Positions 8,351 through 18,400 are shown, counted from the stretch's first letter. The stretch: DNA of 64,000 bases from Krasilnikovia cinnamomea (GCF_004217545.1 NZ_SHKY01000001.1:4340001-4404000), one strand, 5' to 3'. Program-made: numbers and translations. The notes: generated by a model from the sequence alone, not told the origin.

Positions 8351-9949
8351 TCAGCTGGTGGCCTCGACCAGTTCCCACATGACCGTGATCGGCAGGGCAG
8401 GGTGTTCGCAGGCGGCGCGGATCACGTCCCGCTCGGCATCGCCCCGGGCGAGCTCCGCCAGAGTCTCTGGTGGAGTGTTCCGGTGTTCGGCGACGGCGAG
8501 CCGGGTGACGTGGTCGGCTCCGTCGAGCAGGCGAGCCAGCAGCGTGCCCGATGCGTTCCAATGCCGGGCCAGCCGGTGCGGCTTGGCGGGCAACCGCTCC
8601 AGCAGGTCCGGCGGGGTGTGGAAATTCGAGGCCAGGGCGTCGCCGATTCCCTTGGCCGGTGCGTCGGCGAATCGGTTCAGGATCTCCGGGTGTCGGCAAT
8701 GCCGGGCGAGCCAGCGGCGGACCGTGGGGTCGCGGTCGTCGGCCAGCACGGCAGCGATCTCCGCCGGCAGCCGCCGATCCGCTGCGGCGAGCGCCCGGAG
8801 TCGAGCTTTTCGCGACACCGCGCACTGGGCCAGCAAGGTGTGCCGGGCATCCTCGGCCTCGTCGACCGGCCACGGACGCGGGCCGGGTTCGCAGCCCGAG
8901 ATGTACTCGCCACCCACGAGGTCGCGGAGCTGCTCGACGGAGAGGCGCTCGGCGCTCGCCTCCAAGCGCTCCAGAGTCGGCAGCGGCCGGTGCGGTTGGC
9001 CGGCGATCTGCGCGACGGCCGCACTGGCCACGGTGTCGTCCGGGTCGACGAGCAACGTGGCCAGGGTCGCCGCTGGGGTGGCGTCGTTCAGCGCGACTCG
9101 CCGGCGTATCTCCGGGTCGGGGTCATGGGCGAGAATCGCCAGGACCGGGACGGGCAGGTTGCCTGACCAGCTCAGCCAGCGGCGCACCTCTACCACTGGA
9201 TCGTTGGCCAGCGCCGACATCATCTCGACGGACAGTCGCCCGGAGCCGGCGGCCGCCGCGCGGGCTTCGGGATCGGGGTTGGTGGCCAGCTCCTCGGCGA
9301 GCCAGTCGTCCGCCTGATCGACCACGTGCGCGCGGATGGAGGCGACTTCGTCCTGGGCCAGGATCGTGACTATCTCGGCCGACAGATCTTCGCGCTCCCC
9401 GATCGCCTCCCGTACGACCGGGTCCGGATCACGGGCCAGCTTGGCCTGAAGTTCCGGACTGAGCCTGACCTGCCAGGCGATGGCCCGCCGTACCTCGGGG
9501 TGCGGGTCGTCGGCGAGTGTGGCCAGCGTCTGCGCAGGGCAGGCCGCCAGCCAGGGAACCTCGGCCCGCACCCGGTGGTCGGGCGAGACGGCCAGCGCTG
9601 CGATCGCGTCGGGCGGGAAGTCGCCGGTGCATACGAGCCGCCCCAGTAGGTGGGGGTCACCGGTGTCGATCGCCGCTGTTACCAGGGCCGCGACGATCTC
9701 GGGGGACTCCTCGCACAACGAGGAATCCCCGTTCAGCCGCTCGGCGAGCACCAGCCGAGGCAGCCGGCCGCCTGACCGGGCGATCGCGAGCAGGACTTCG
9801 GCGGGCGCGGCCGGGTTGTAGGCGATCCCGGCGAGCCGGGACTGGGGGCGGTCGTTGTCCGGGCCGGTCATCCGCAGATGCCACCGCCACCCCTCACAGC
9901 AGCCACTGGTCACGACCTGCGGCTGTACCCAGTCTTTCGTCTCGGACAT
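8351..9949 (-). CDS. Leucine-rich-repeat-variant (LRV/HEAT-like) repeat protein
   Basis: About 532 residues, soluble, almost wholly built from roughly 24-residue alpha-helical repeats of the form LA.DPDP.VR..VA....P...L..L, for example DDPHPEVRRAIAWQVRLSPELQ and AHDPDPEIRRRVALNDATP. This is the LRV/armadillo-like pattern used for protein-protein contact. ATG at 9949 has AGGG about 8 nt upstream; ATG at 9871, just before the first clear repeat, is an alternative, so the N-terminus with its CC pair (residues 17-18) is uncertain. It converges on the GGDEF-EAL gene with 15 nt between stops. Biological role unknown. Confidence 0.78.
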   Translation of the reverse strand: MSETKDWVQPQVVTSGCCEGWRWHLRMTGPDNDRPQSRLAGIAYNPAAPAEVLLAIARSGGRLPRLVLAERLNGDSSLCEESPEIVAALVTAAIDTGDPHLLGRLVCTGDFPPDAIAALAVSPDHRVRAEVPWLAACPAQTLATLADDPHPEVRRAIAWQVRLSPELQAKLARDPDPVVREAIGEREDLSAEIVTILAQDEVASIRAHVVDQADDWLAEELATNPDPEARAAAAGSGRLSVEMMSALANDPVVEVRRWLSWSGNLPVPVLAILAHDPDPEIRRRVALNDATPAATLATLLVDPDDTVASAAVAQIAGQPHRPLPTLERLEASAERLSVEQLRDLVGGEYISGCEPGPRPWPVDEAEDARHTLLAQCAVSRKARLRALAAADRRLPAEIAAVLADDRDPTVRRWLARHCRHPEILNRFADAPAKGIGDALASNFHTPPDLLERLPAKPHRLARHWNASGTLLARLLDGADHVTRLAVAEHRNTPPETLAELARGDAERDVIRAACEHPALPITVMWELVEATS

Positions 9950-9987
9950 CCGGATCACCCTAGCCGCACGCTTGCGGAGGCGCTCAT

Positions 9988-10010
9988 CCGTTTAAGGCGC
10001 GCTTAAACGG
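9988..10010. promoter_or_regulatory. Perfect dyad upstream of the LRV gene (possible operator)
   Basis: Arms CCGTTTAAG and CTTAAACGG (9 bp each, perfect) flank GCGCG. The dyad lies about 40 bp upstream of the LRV protein start and is AT-richer than its surroundings. It lacks a T-run, so an operator is more likely than a terminator. Confidence 0.4.
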
Positions 10011-10100
10011 ACATCACATCTAATTCGGACGCGATTCCGATCGCCTGGGGCTGCACGTGGGAATGAGATCGAAATGACTGGTGTGAGAGGGTGTTCCCCA

Positions 10101-10140
10101 TGAACCGGCTCGGTAGTGCGACCTCGCCCTACCTCCTCCA
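10101..10140 (+). repeat. Left copy of a 40-bp direct repeat (truncated DUF255 gene start)
   Basis: These 40 bases are identical to 11740-11779, the beginning of the DUF255 gene. With ATG at 10100 they encode MNRLGSATSPYLLQ; the frame then runs into unrelated sequence and stops at 10229-10231 after 43 residues. A purine run (GAGAGGG) about 8-14 nt upstream and about 30 bases of looser similarity upstream of both copies suggest that this was once a complete gene start with its leader. The sequence between the two copies is the DUF4143 ATPase segment. Confidence 0.75.
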
Positions 10141-10190
10141 GCGCGTCGGCATACGCAAAAGCTTGTGGTGGAGCGGGAAGGTGCCCGCGG

Positions 10191-11471
10191 CTACTGGCTG
10201 GTGGGTGTCCAGAGACGGTCGACGGGCATGACGTGGATGCGGTCCTCGTAGGTGAAGGACCGCATCCCGGTGCTGAGTGCGACTCCGGCGATGAACTTGT
10301 TGCCGAGCGCGTCTCGTAGCTTGCGGAGGCCTTTCAGGTCGGTGCCGGCGACGCGTTCGTTCGCCTTGACTTCGAAGGCGAGGACCTGGCCGTCGTCGAA
10401 CTCGATGACGTAGTCGACTTCGTCGCCGTCGTGGGTGCGCCAATGTCCTGTGGAGACCCGTTCGTCCAGCCAGGAGACTTGCTTGCGAAGCTCGCCGACG
10501 ACGAAAGTCTCGAGAAGGTGCCCGAATTCCGCCAAGGCGGTCGGGTCGAGGGTGGCGAGCTTGGCTGAAGTAACTCGCATGAGTCGGGCGGCCACCCCGG
10601 TGTCGATGACGTGCACCTTCGGCGATGCCGCGGATCGTGCGCGTAGCGTCTTGCCCCAAGCGGGAAGCCGATCGATGAGGAACAGGTTTTCCAGGAGCCG
10701 GACGTAATCCTCGATGGTTTTGCGTTCCGCCGTGAGCCCTTGGGATGCATTGCTCAGGTTTAGTACCTGCCCCGTTCGCCCGGCAAGCCGGCCCAGAAGC
10801 TCGCGCAGCATGTTGCGCTGGCGTATCCGGACAAGCTCGATGGCGTCGCGTTCCAAGGACTGGCGGATGTAGTCGTCGAACCACCGGTCGCGTGCGGTGC
10901 CGACACGGCGCAGAGCCAGCGGGAACCCTCCGGCGCAAAGCCGGTCGACGTATTCCGTTCGGGCGGTCGAGGAGGATGGCTGGGCTGCGACGGTTGCATC
11001 CGGATCTGCTCGAAGCGCAGGTAGGAAGTCCTCGTAGACGCCGCTGATCTCCCCTTGTGACAGCGGCCAGATGGTCATCGTGTGCAGTCGGCCGGTGAGT
11101 GCCTGCGCCGTGCGGGGCAGTGCATCCTGGCGGGTCGATCCGGTCAGCACGGCCGTGCCCGGGAGGGTGCCTTCGCGGTTGAGCCGTGCCTTCAAGGCGT
11201 CAAGAATCTCCGGAGCGTGCTGATACTCGTCTACGCACAGCAACCCCGGAGTCGCGACAGCTGTCTGTGGGTTGGCCGTCACGGCATCTCGAGTGCCCGG
11301 ATCGTCCAGATCCAGAACCGGCACCTCTCGACCGCGGGCCAGTGCGCTTAACGCTGTGGATTTACCCACGGAGCGCGGACCATGCAGGGCGATGACCGGC
11401 TCCACCTGCAACATGTCGTCGAGCAGCGCAGAGACGCGGCGTTGCGCAATCCCGGCGAGCGGCCTGATCAT
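10191..11471 (-). CDS. AAA ATPase with DUF4143 domain
   Basis: A 426-residue ATPase. The N-terminal AAA_14 part has Walker A GPRSVGKS (about residues 30-37) and Walker B LLCVDEYQ, followed by a sensor-like TAVLTGSTR. The C-terminal half (from about 200) is DUF4143, with the typical GHLLETFVVGELRKQ and DGDEVDYVIEFDDGQVLAFEVKA, the latter resembling PD-(D/E)XK nuclease cores (D..., E-x-K). ATG at 11471 is preceded by GGAGG at 6 nt spacing. Four 23-bp tandem repeats lie just upstream. Codon use is less GC-extreme than neighbouring genes. The segment is enclosed by a 40-bp direct repeat, so acquisition by transfer is likely. The cellular role of this family is unsettled. Confidence 0.87.
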   Translation of the reverse strand: MIRPLAGIAQRRVSALLDDMLQVEPVIALHGPRSVGKSTALSALARGREVPVLDLDDPGTRDAVTANPQTAVATPGLLCVDEYQHAPEILDALKARLNREGTLPGTAVLTGSTRQDALPRTAQALTGRLHTMTIWPLSQGEISGVYEDFLPALRADPDATVAAQPSSSTARTEYVDRLCAGGFPLALRRVGTARDRWFDDYIRQSLERDAIELVRIRQRNMLRELLGRLAGRTGQVLNLSNASQGLTAERKTIEDYVRLLENLFLIDRLPAWGKTLRARSAASPKVHVIDTGVAARLMRVTSAKLATLDPTALAEFGHLLETFVVGELRKQVSWLDERVSTGHWRTHDGDEVDYVIEFDDGQVLAFEVKANERVAGTDLKGLRKLRDALGNKFIAGVALSTGMRSFTYEDRIHVMPVDRLWTPTSQ

Positions 11472-11495
11472 GCTTGACCTCCGAGGGTCGTGCGG

Positions 11496-11587
11496 TACCA
11501 AAATTCAGAACGTTAGGATACCAAATTCAGAGAGAAACAACTACCAAAATTTGAGGATCTGAACTGCCAAACCTTGAGGATGTCCCG
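11496..11587. repeat. Four tandem 23-bp repeats upstream of the DUF4143 ATPase
   Basis: Four units begin at 11496, 11519, 11542 and 11565, exactly 23 bp apart, each starting T(A/G)CCAAA. On the gene's strand the shared core is TC(T/A)(G/A)AA followed by TTTGG(T/C)A. The array ends right before the 5' untranslated region (24 nt before the start codon), so it overlaps where a promoter should be. A 23-bp period places the sites about two helical turns apart, as expected for cooperative binding. The array is markedly AT-rich for this genome. Confidence 0.75.
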
Positions 11588-11738
11588 GCAGGTTGCTCCG
11601 TACTGCCCCAGCCCCGCTGGCAACGCTGCGTCGCGGCGACATACCGATGAGCTGAGCCCGCGCCGCGCCGCGCGCCGCGGCCCGAACCCGCGGTGAGAGG
11701 TGCCTCAATCGCGGCCGAGGTTGTGAGAAGGTTGTGCC

Positions 11739-13757
11739 GTGAACCGGCTCGGTAGTGCGACCTCGCCCTACCTCCTCCAACATGCCACCAACCCCGTGGA
11801 CTGGTGGCCGTGGGGAGAGGAGGCGATGCAAGAGGCAAAACGGCGGGACGTACCCCTACTGATCTCAGTGGGATACGCATCCTGCCACTGGTTATCGCCT
11901 CTTGCATGAAATCACTGGTGTCATGTCATGGCGCACGAGTCGTTCGAGGACGATGAGGTCGCCACGCTCGTCAACGACGGGTTCGTGGCGATCAAGGTGG
12001 ACCGCGAGGAACGCCCCGACGTCGACGCGGTCTACATGACCGCCACCCAGGCGATGACCGGGCAGGGCGGCTGGCCCATGACGGTCTTCGCCACCCCGGA
12101 CGGCGAGCCGTTCTTCTGTGGCACGTACTTTCCGAAGGCGGCCTTCCTGCGGCTGCTGGGCTCCGTCCGCACCGCCTGGCAGGAGCAGCGCGAGGACGTA
12201 CTCAAGCAGGGCGCCGCGGTGGTGCAGGCGATCGGCCGCGCCAACCCGGCGGGCGCCACCGCCGCGCCGCCGACGGCGCAGCTGCTCGACACCGCGGCCA
12301 AGCGACTCGACACCGAGCACGACCGACAGTACGGCGGGTTCGGCGGCGCGCCGAAGTTCCCCCCGCACCTGGCCCTGCTCTTCCTGCTGCGCCACCACCA
12401 GCGCACCGGCTCCGCCGAGTCCCTGGAGATCGTCCGGCACACCTGCGAGCAGATGGCCCGCGGCGGCATCTACGACCAGCTGGCCGGCGGCTTCGCCCGC
12501 TACGCGGTGGACCGGACCTGGACCGTGCCGCACTTCGAGAAGATGCTCTACGACAACGCCCTGCTGCTGCGCGTCTACACCCAGCTCTGGCGGCTCACCG
12601 GCGACGAGTTCGCCCGGCGGATCGCCGACGAGACCGCCGCGTTCCTGCTGCGCGACCTGGGCACCAAGCACGGCGGGCTGGCGTCCGCCCTGGACGCCGA
12701 CACCGAGGGCGTCGAGGGGCTCACGTACGCGTGGACGCCCACGCAACTGGTCGAGGAGCTGGGCGAGCAGGACGGCGCCTGGGCCGCCGACCTGTTCCGG
12801 GTCACCGGCGCGGGCACCTTCGAGCACGGCACCAGCGTTCTCGTGCTCGCCCGCGACATCGACGCCGCCGACCCGGAACTGGTGGCGCGCTGGCGCGACG
12901 TACGGTCCCGGTTGCTGACCGCGCGCGCGGCCCGGCCACAGCCGGCCCGCGACGACAAGGTGGTGGCCGCCTGGAACGGCCTCGCCGTCACCGCCCTGGC
13001 CGAACACGGCACCCTGACCGGCGCCCCGGCCTCCACTGCGGCCGCGATCGAGCTGGCCGGGGTGCTCGCCGACCGGCACCTCGTCGACGGGCGGCTGCGC
13101 CGGGTGTCCCGCGACGGGGTGGTCGGCGCCCCGGCCGGGGTGCTGGACGACTACGGGTGCGTGGCCGAAGCGTTCTGCGCCGTGCACCAGATCACCGCGG
13201 ACGGGCGCTGGCTGACGCTCGCCGGGCAGCTGCTGGACGTGGTGCTGGCCCGCTTCGGCGCGCCCGGCGGCGGCTTCTACGACACCGCGGATGACGCCGA
13301 AGAGCTGGTCACCCGGCCCGCGGACCCCACCGACAACGCCACCCCGTCCGGGCTGGCCGCCGCCTGCGCGGCCCTCATCTCGTACGCGGCACTCAGCGGC
13401 CAGACGCGCTACCGGGAGGCCGCCGACACCGCGCTGGGCACGGTCGGGCGGGTGATCGAGGGGCATCCCCGCTTCGCCGGGTACTCGGCCGCCGCGGCGG
13501 AGGCGGCCCTCGCGGGACCGTACGAGATCGCGATCGCCGCCGCCGATCCGGCCACCGACCCGCTGGTCGCGGCGGCGCACCGGCACGCCCCGCCGGGCAC
13601 CGTCATCGTCGCCGGGGAACCGGACCGTCCCGGGGTGCCGCTGCTGGCCGGGCGGCCGCTGGTGGACGGGGCCACCACCGCGTACGTGTGTCAGGGTTTC
13701 GTCTGTGACCTGCCCGTCACCAGCGAGGCTGAGCTGCTCGCCCGACTCGCCGGTTGA
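11739..13757 (+). pseudogene. DUF255/thioredoxin-like (YyaL, SPATA20-type) gene interrupted by an in-frame stop
   Basis: GTG at 11739 opens MNRLGSATSPYLLQ and continues through NPVDWWPWGEEA to GYASCHW, then a 27-bp insertion (11892-11918) adds nine codons including TGA at 11907-11909. The expected continuation CHVMAHESFEDDE follows in the same frame, and an open frame of 609 codons begins at ATG 11928. The insertion splits the CHWC motif of the thioredoxin-like domain. The downstream part keeps the rest of the fold and the helical barrel (GGFGGAPKFP, YDQLAGGFARYAVD, PHFEKMLYDNA). ATG 11928 has no ribosome site, so the gene is probably inactive unless the stop is read through. Its 5' end is duplicated at 10101. 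Confidence 0.8.
11740..11779 (+). repeat. Right copy of the 40-bp direct repeat
   Basis: Identical to 10101-10140; here it is the genuine start of the DUF255 coding sequence. The two copies lie 1639 bp apart and bracket the DUF4143 ATPase with its repeat array. Confidence 0.85.
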
Positions 13758-13785
13758 GCTGGGTGCTCGCTACGCTGGCGCCGAC

Positions 13786-14931
13786 ATGGATACCAGAACC
13801 GGTCTGCCCGTAGTCGGCATGGTGGGCGGCGGCCAGTTGGCCCGCATGACACACCAGGCCGCCATCTCCCTCGGCCAGTCGCTGCGCGTGCTCGCCGAGT
13901 CACCCGACGACAGCGCGGCCCTGGTGATCGGGGACGTGCGGATCGGCTCCCACACCGACCTGGCGGCCCTGCGCGAGTTCGCGAAGGACTGCGACGCGGT
14001 CACCTTCGACCACGAGCATGTGCCCACCGAGCACATCGCGGCGCTGGAGGGCGAGGGTGTCCGGATCTACCCCGGTTCGGCGGCGCTGCTGTTCGCGCAG
14101 GACAAGGGGCGGATGCGGGCACGGCTGGCGGAGCTGGGTGCCCCTGTGCCGCGCTGGCGGCCGGTGAACGACACCGCCGACATCGCCGCGTTCGCCGCCG
14201 AGACCGGCTGGCCGGTGATCGCGAAGGCCACCCGCGGCGGCTACGACGGCAAGGGCGTCTGGGTGCTGTCCTCGCCGGACGAGGCGCAGCGGCTGGTCGA
14301 CACCGGCACCCCGCTGATCGTCGAGGAGAAGGTGCCGCTGCGCCGGGAGCTGGCCGCCCTCGTGGCGCGGTCGCCGTTCGGGCAGGTCGCCGCGTACCCG
14401 GTGGTCGAGACCGTGCAGCGCGACGGCATCTGCGTCGAGGTGCTGGCCCCCGCGCCCGGGCTGAGCGACGAGCGCGCCGTGGCCGCCCAGCAACTCGCGA
14501 TCGACCTGGCCCACGCGCTCGGGGTGGTGGGGCTGCTGGCGGTCGAGCTGTTCGAGACCGACACCGGCATCGTCGTCAACGAGCTGGCCATGCGCCCGCA
14601 CAACTCCGGGCACTGGAGCATCGAGGGAGCCCGGACCTCGCAGTTCGAGCAGCACCTGCGGGCCGTGCTGGACTACCCGATGGGCTCGACCGCGCTGACC
14701 GCCCCGGCCGTGGTGATGGCCAACGTGCTGGGCGGCGCGTCCGGCGGCATGTCCATCGACGAACGGCTGCACCACCTGTTCGCGGCGGACCCCGGCGCGC
14801 GGGTGCACTTCTACGGCAAGCAGGTCCGCCCCGGCCGCAAGATCGGCCACGTGACCGTGCTCGGCGACGACATGACCGAGGTGCGCGCCCGGGCGGCGCG
14901 CGCCGCCCGATGGCTGCAGGAAGGCAAGTAG
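13786..14931 (+). CDS. purK: N5-carboxyaminoimidazole ribonucleotide synthase
   Basis: A 381-residue ATP-grasp enzyme that carboxylates aminoimidazole ribonucleotide with bicarbonate and ATP in purine synthesis. It shows the N-terminal nucleotide-fold GMVGGGQLARM, the ATP-grasp RGGYDGKGVWV and the metal-binding NELAMRPHNSGHW. The ATG at 13786 is taken because the protein normally begins a few residues before the GGGQLARM motif; no strong ribosome site is visible. The stop codon abuts the purE start without a gap, so purK and purE are one operon carrying out consecutive steps. Confidence 0.95.
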   Translation: MDTRTGLPVVGMVGGGQLARMTHQAAISLGQSLRVLAESPDDSAALVIGDVRIGSHTDLAALREFAKDCDAVTFDHEHVPTEHIAALEGEGVRIYPGSAALLFAQDKGRMRARLAELGAPVPRWRPVNDTADIAAFAAETGWPVIAKATRGGYDGKGVWVLSSPDEAQRLVDTGTPLIVEEKVPLRRELAALVARSPFGQVAAYPVVETVQRDGICVEVLAPAPGLSDERAVAAQQLAIDLAHALGVVGLLAVELFETDTGIVVNELAMRPHNSGHWSIEGARTSQFEQHLRAVLDYPMGSTALTAPAVVMANVLGGASGGMSIDERLHHLFAADPGARVHFYGKQVRPGRKIGHVTVLGDDMTEVRARAARAARWLQEGK

Positions 14932-15429
14932 ATGGCACCCCGCGTCGGCATCATCATGGGCAGCGACTCCGACTGGCCCACGATGGAGGCGGCCGCGGTC
15001 GCCCTCGCCGAGTTCGACGTCCCGTTCGAGGTGGGTGTCGTCTCCGCGCACCGCACGGTCCGCAAGATGGTCACGTACGCGGAGACCGCCGCCGACCGGG
15101 GCCTGCAGGTGATCATCACGGGTGCCGGCGGCGCCGCCCACCTGCCCGGGATGGTGGCGGCGCTCACCCCGCTGCCGGTCATCGGGGTACCGGTGCCGCT
15201 CAAGCACCTCGACGGCATGGATTCGCTGCTGTCCATCGTGCAGATGCCCGCCGGCGTGCCGGTGGCGACCGTGTCGATCGGCGGGGCGCGCAACGCCGGG
15301 CTGCTGGCCGTGCGCATCCTGGGAGCTTCGGACGAGGGTCTGCGCAAGCGGATGGCGCAGTTCCAGGCCGGGCTGGAGCAGCTGGTGGCCGAGAAGGACG
15401 AGGCGCTGCGCAACCGCCTGATGTCCTGA
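14932..15429 (+). CDS. purE: N5-carboxyaminoimidazole ribonucleotide mutase
   Basis: A 165-residue class I PurE that moves the carboxylate from N5 to C4 of the imidazole ring, the step after PurK. The family motifs MGSDSDWPTM (residues 10-19), SAHRT, GAGGAAHLPGM and LDGMDSLLSIVQMP are intact. Its ATG directly follows the purK stop (TAG-ATG), giving translational coupling. Confidence 0.95.
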   Translation: MAPRVGIIMGSDSDWPTMEAAAVALAEFDVPFEVGVVSAHRTVRKMVTYAETAADRGLQVIITGAGGAAHLPGMVAALTPLPVIGVPVPLKHLDGMDSLLSIVQMPAGVPVATVSIGGARNAGLLAVRILGASDEGLRKRMAQFQAGLEQLVAEKDEALRNRLMS

Positions 15430-15482
15430 CCCGCCGCCCCGCCGGGTGTTTCCGCCCGTCAGGGGATGTCCTTGTCCGGGCG

Positions 15483-18400
15483 TCAGCGGAGGCGGACCAG
15501 GGCGCCGCGTAGGCGTTCCTGGGTGCGGCGGCGGTTCTCGTTCGTGGCGCCGAGGAACAGCAGCCCGACCCCGAGCGGCACCAGCACCAGCCACGGGCCG
15601 ACCAGCGTCACCGCGAAGTGCAGCGCCGCGATCGCCGTGACGACCGCGCCGACCACCACCGGGGCCTGCTGCCGCAGCCGGGACCCGATGATCAGCGTGA
15701 CCACCCCGCCGAGCAGCAGCACCAGCTCCCGCAGGTCGCCCGCGTCCGTGGCCAGCACGATGCCCGTGGTCGGCACGAACGCGGCCAGCAGCGACGGCCC
15801 GTACGCCGCCCAGCTGCTCAGCTCCGGCCGGATCCGCACCTCGAGCACCCCGACCAGCAGTGCCAGCGCCGCGAACGGCAGCGTGTACGCCTCGGGCAGC
15901 GCTACGTCCGCCAGCGTCATGAACAGCCACCAGCCGACGACCTCGAAGCCGACCGCGAGCCAGAACAGCGTCCGCCGGTTGCCCGCGGTGCGCCCGGGCC
16001 GGGACGCGGCCAGGCCCAGCACCGCACCCCACGCCGCCAGCAGCGCGGCGAGGTGGCGGGGCGAGTTGAGGGCCAGCGCTCCGGCCAGCAGCGCCGACGC
16101 GTATCCGCTCCACTCGACCGTGGCGGCCTCGCGGGCGGCCTCGGGGCGCCCGAGCCGGGGCAGGGTGGCCTCCAGGATCAGCAGCGCCGCGCCCACGGTG
16201 AGCACCCCGAACGCCGCCCAGGCCGGGGTGAGACCGGCCACGAGCGCGACGGTGAGCACGAAGAACTGGGCCATCACCGCGGCGAACAGCCAGCCCAGGA
16301 TGCGGGCGTGCGTCGTGCGTCCGGCGATCGCCCCGACCAGCCCGACACCCACGGCGCTGCCCAGCGTGAACAGGGTCAGCCGTTGGGCGGCGAGGCTGCC
16401 GGCCAGACCGGCGCCGCCCGCCAGCAGGCCGATGACGAAGACGATCGTGCGCGTGGTGCCCAGCAGCGTCGACCGGGCCGACAGTGGCGGCGGGGTCAGC
16501 GCGAGCCCCAGCATGGCGATCGTGAACACCACGAGAGCGGCCATCGTGGACGCGGGCCAGGCCGCGTTCAGGCCGATCGGCGCGATGAGCAACGTGATCG
16601 CCAGCCCGGGCAGCACGACCGGGACGACCTCGGCGGGGCGCCCGCCGAACCCGGTGGCCGCCAGCGCGGCCGCGACCGTGAGCAGCACCGCGGCGAGCAC
16701 ACCGGTGGCGTCCACGTTGCCCTGGGTCGGGTCGGTCAGGGCGGTGACCGGCCCCTGCCAGATCGCGTTCAGCTGCTTCAGCGGGTCGACCAGCGCGCCT
16801 TTCAGCGCCGGGGCCAGCGAGATCAGGGCCAGCACGGTGGGGACCAGGGCGACCATCACCGCGCCGGTGGCGGGGTCGACGAGCCACCGTCCGCGCAGCC
16901 CGCTGGGCCGGATCGCGGTCCAGCGGGGGCGCGGGTAGCCGCGCTCCGACCAGAAGTTCGTGGGGGCGACCGTGATGCCGGGCGCCGGGGTGGCCCCCCG
17001 CAGCAGTTCCGCGATGACGCCGATGAGGGCGGCGGTCGCGGCGTACAGGGCGGTCGGGTACCCCGTGGGCAGCGACACGAACGCCGTGATCGTGGCGCCG
17101 CCGACCAGGCCGGCCGTGGCCCACGGCAGATACTGCGGGATCCACCGGGCGACCAGCGCCAGCACCGCGAGGCAGAGACTGGACGCGGCCAGCGCGGCGG
17201 TCAGGATGACCGGTGTCGAGCGGCCTTGAGCGGCGGCGATCGCGGCCAGCAGGCCCGGCGCGGCCAGCAGCACCGAGGCCGTGGCGGCCCCGCCGATCTG
17301 GGCCCGGTGCCGGGGCATGCCGGTGTCGTCGCGGGCGAGGGCGAACTCCTCGTCGGCCACCTCGGCGCGCGGCCAGTCCGGCGCGTCCACCCGGGCCGGT
17401 CCGGCGGACGCCGCCCACCCGGGGCCGGCCGGCGCCGATCTTCCGGCGGGACCTGGCGCGTACTCGCCGTCCGCCGCGTAGCCGGAAGCCGGACCGTCCG
17501 GGTCGGCTTCCGCCCCGGTGAGCGGCACGTCCGTGCGGCACAGCGTGGCGACCACGAGACCGATGAGGACGACGAAGGCCAGGGCGACCGCGGTGGACCA
17601 GGGCCGGACCAGTCCCACCGCGACGAAGTGCACCGCGACAGCGGCGGCCACCCCGGCCCGGGCCAGGGCCGCCCGGGGATCGGCGGCGGCCACGGCGCCG
17701 ATCCCGTACGCCAGCGCCACCGCCCCGCCGACCAGCAGCGGCGCCCACCACGGCAGGCCGAAGCAGGCCGGCGCCCCGATCGTGGCGATCGCCGCCGCCG
17801 CGGCCGCGATGTCGTACGACGCCGGGCGGGGCAGGGCGGCCGCCGCGGCCATCGCCACCAGGACCAGGGCGATCGGCGCCTGCCACGCTCCGGTGGTGGG
17901 TGCATGCTGGCTCAGATCGGACGCCCACAGGGGCCCCGGCGCGGCGATGACCCGCAGCCCGGCGCTGAGCGCCTGCCAGGCGGCGATCCCGCCGACCACG
18001 GCCCCGGCCAGCCCGAGGCCACGGACCGGACCGCGCCGCCAGTCCTCCGGCAGCGCCCGCACGCCCAGGGCCACGGCCAGCACGACCAGGCCCGCGACGA
18101 CCAGCGGGGCGTGCGGGAACGCCAGGGCGGTCACCCGGGCCAGCGCGCCGCAGACGGCGACGGTGGCCGCGGCAGCGGCGATGTCCGGACCGTCGAGCAT
18201 CCGGTCGGCGCGCCGCCCGGAGTCGATCGATCTGGCGAAGAAGAGCAGGCCCGCGGCGGTCAGCAGCAGGGCGCCGACCCACACGTCGGGTGGGGTGGCG
18301 CCCGGGGCCAGGATCGCGGCGAGGGCCAGCGCGACCGCGCCCAGCCCGGTGCCGATCGTCAGGGGCAGGCTGATCTCGCGCCGCGCCACCTGGAACACCG

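Noticed and set aside
10071..11920. Similarity GAAAT-G/C-ACTGGTGT at 10071 and 11908 as possible element ends
   Set aside because: Only about 14 bases with a mismatch; half of the second copy is native DUF255 coding sequence, so chance is enough to explain it.
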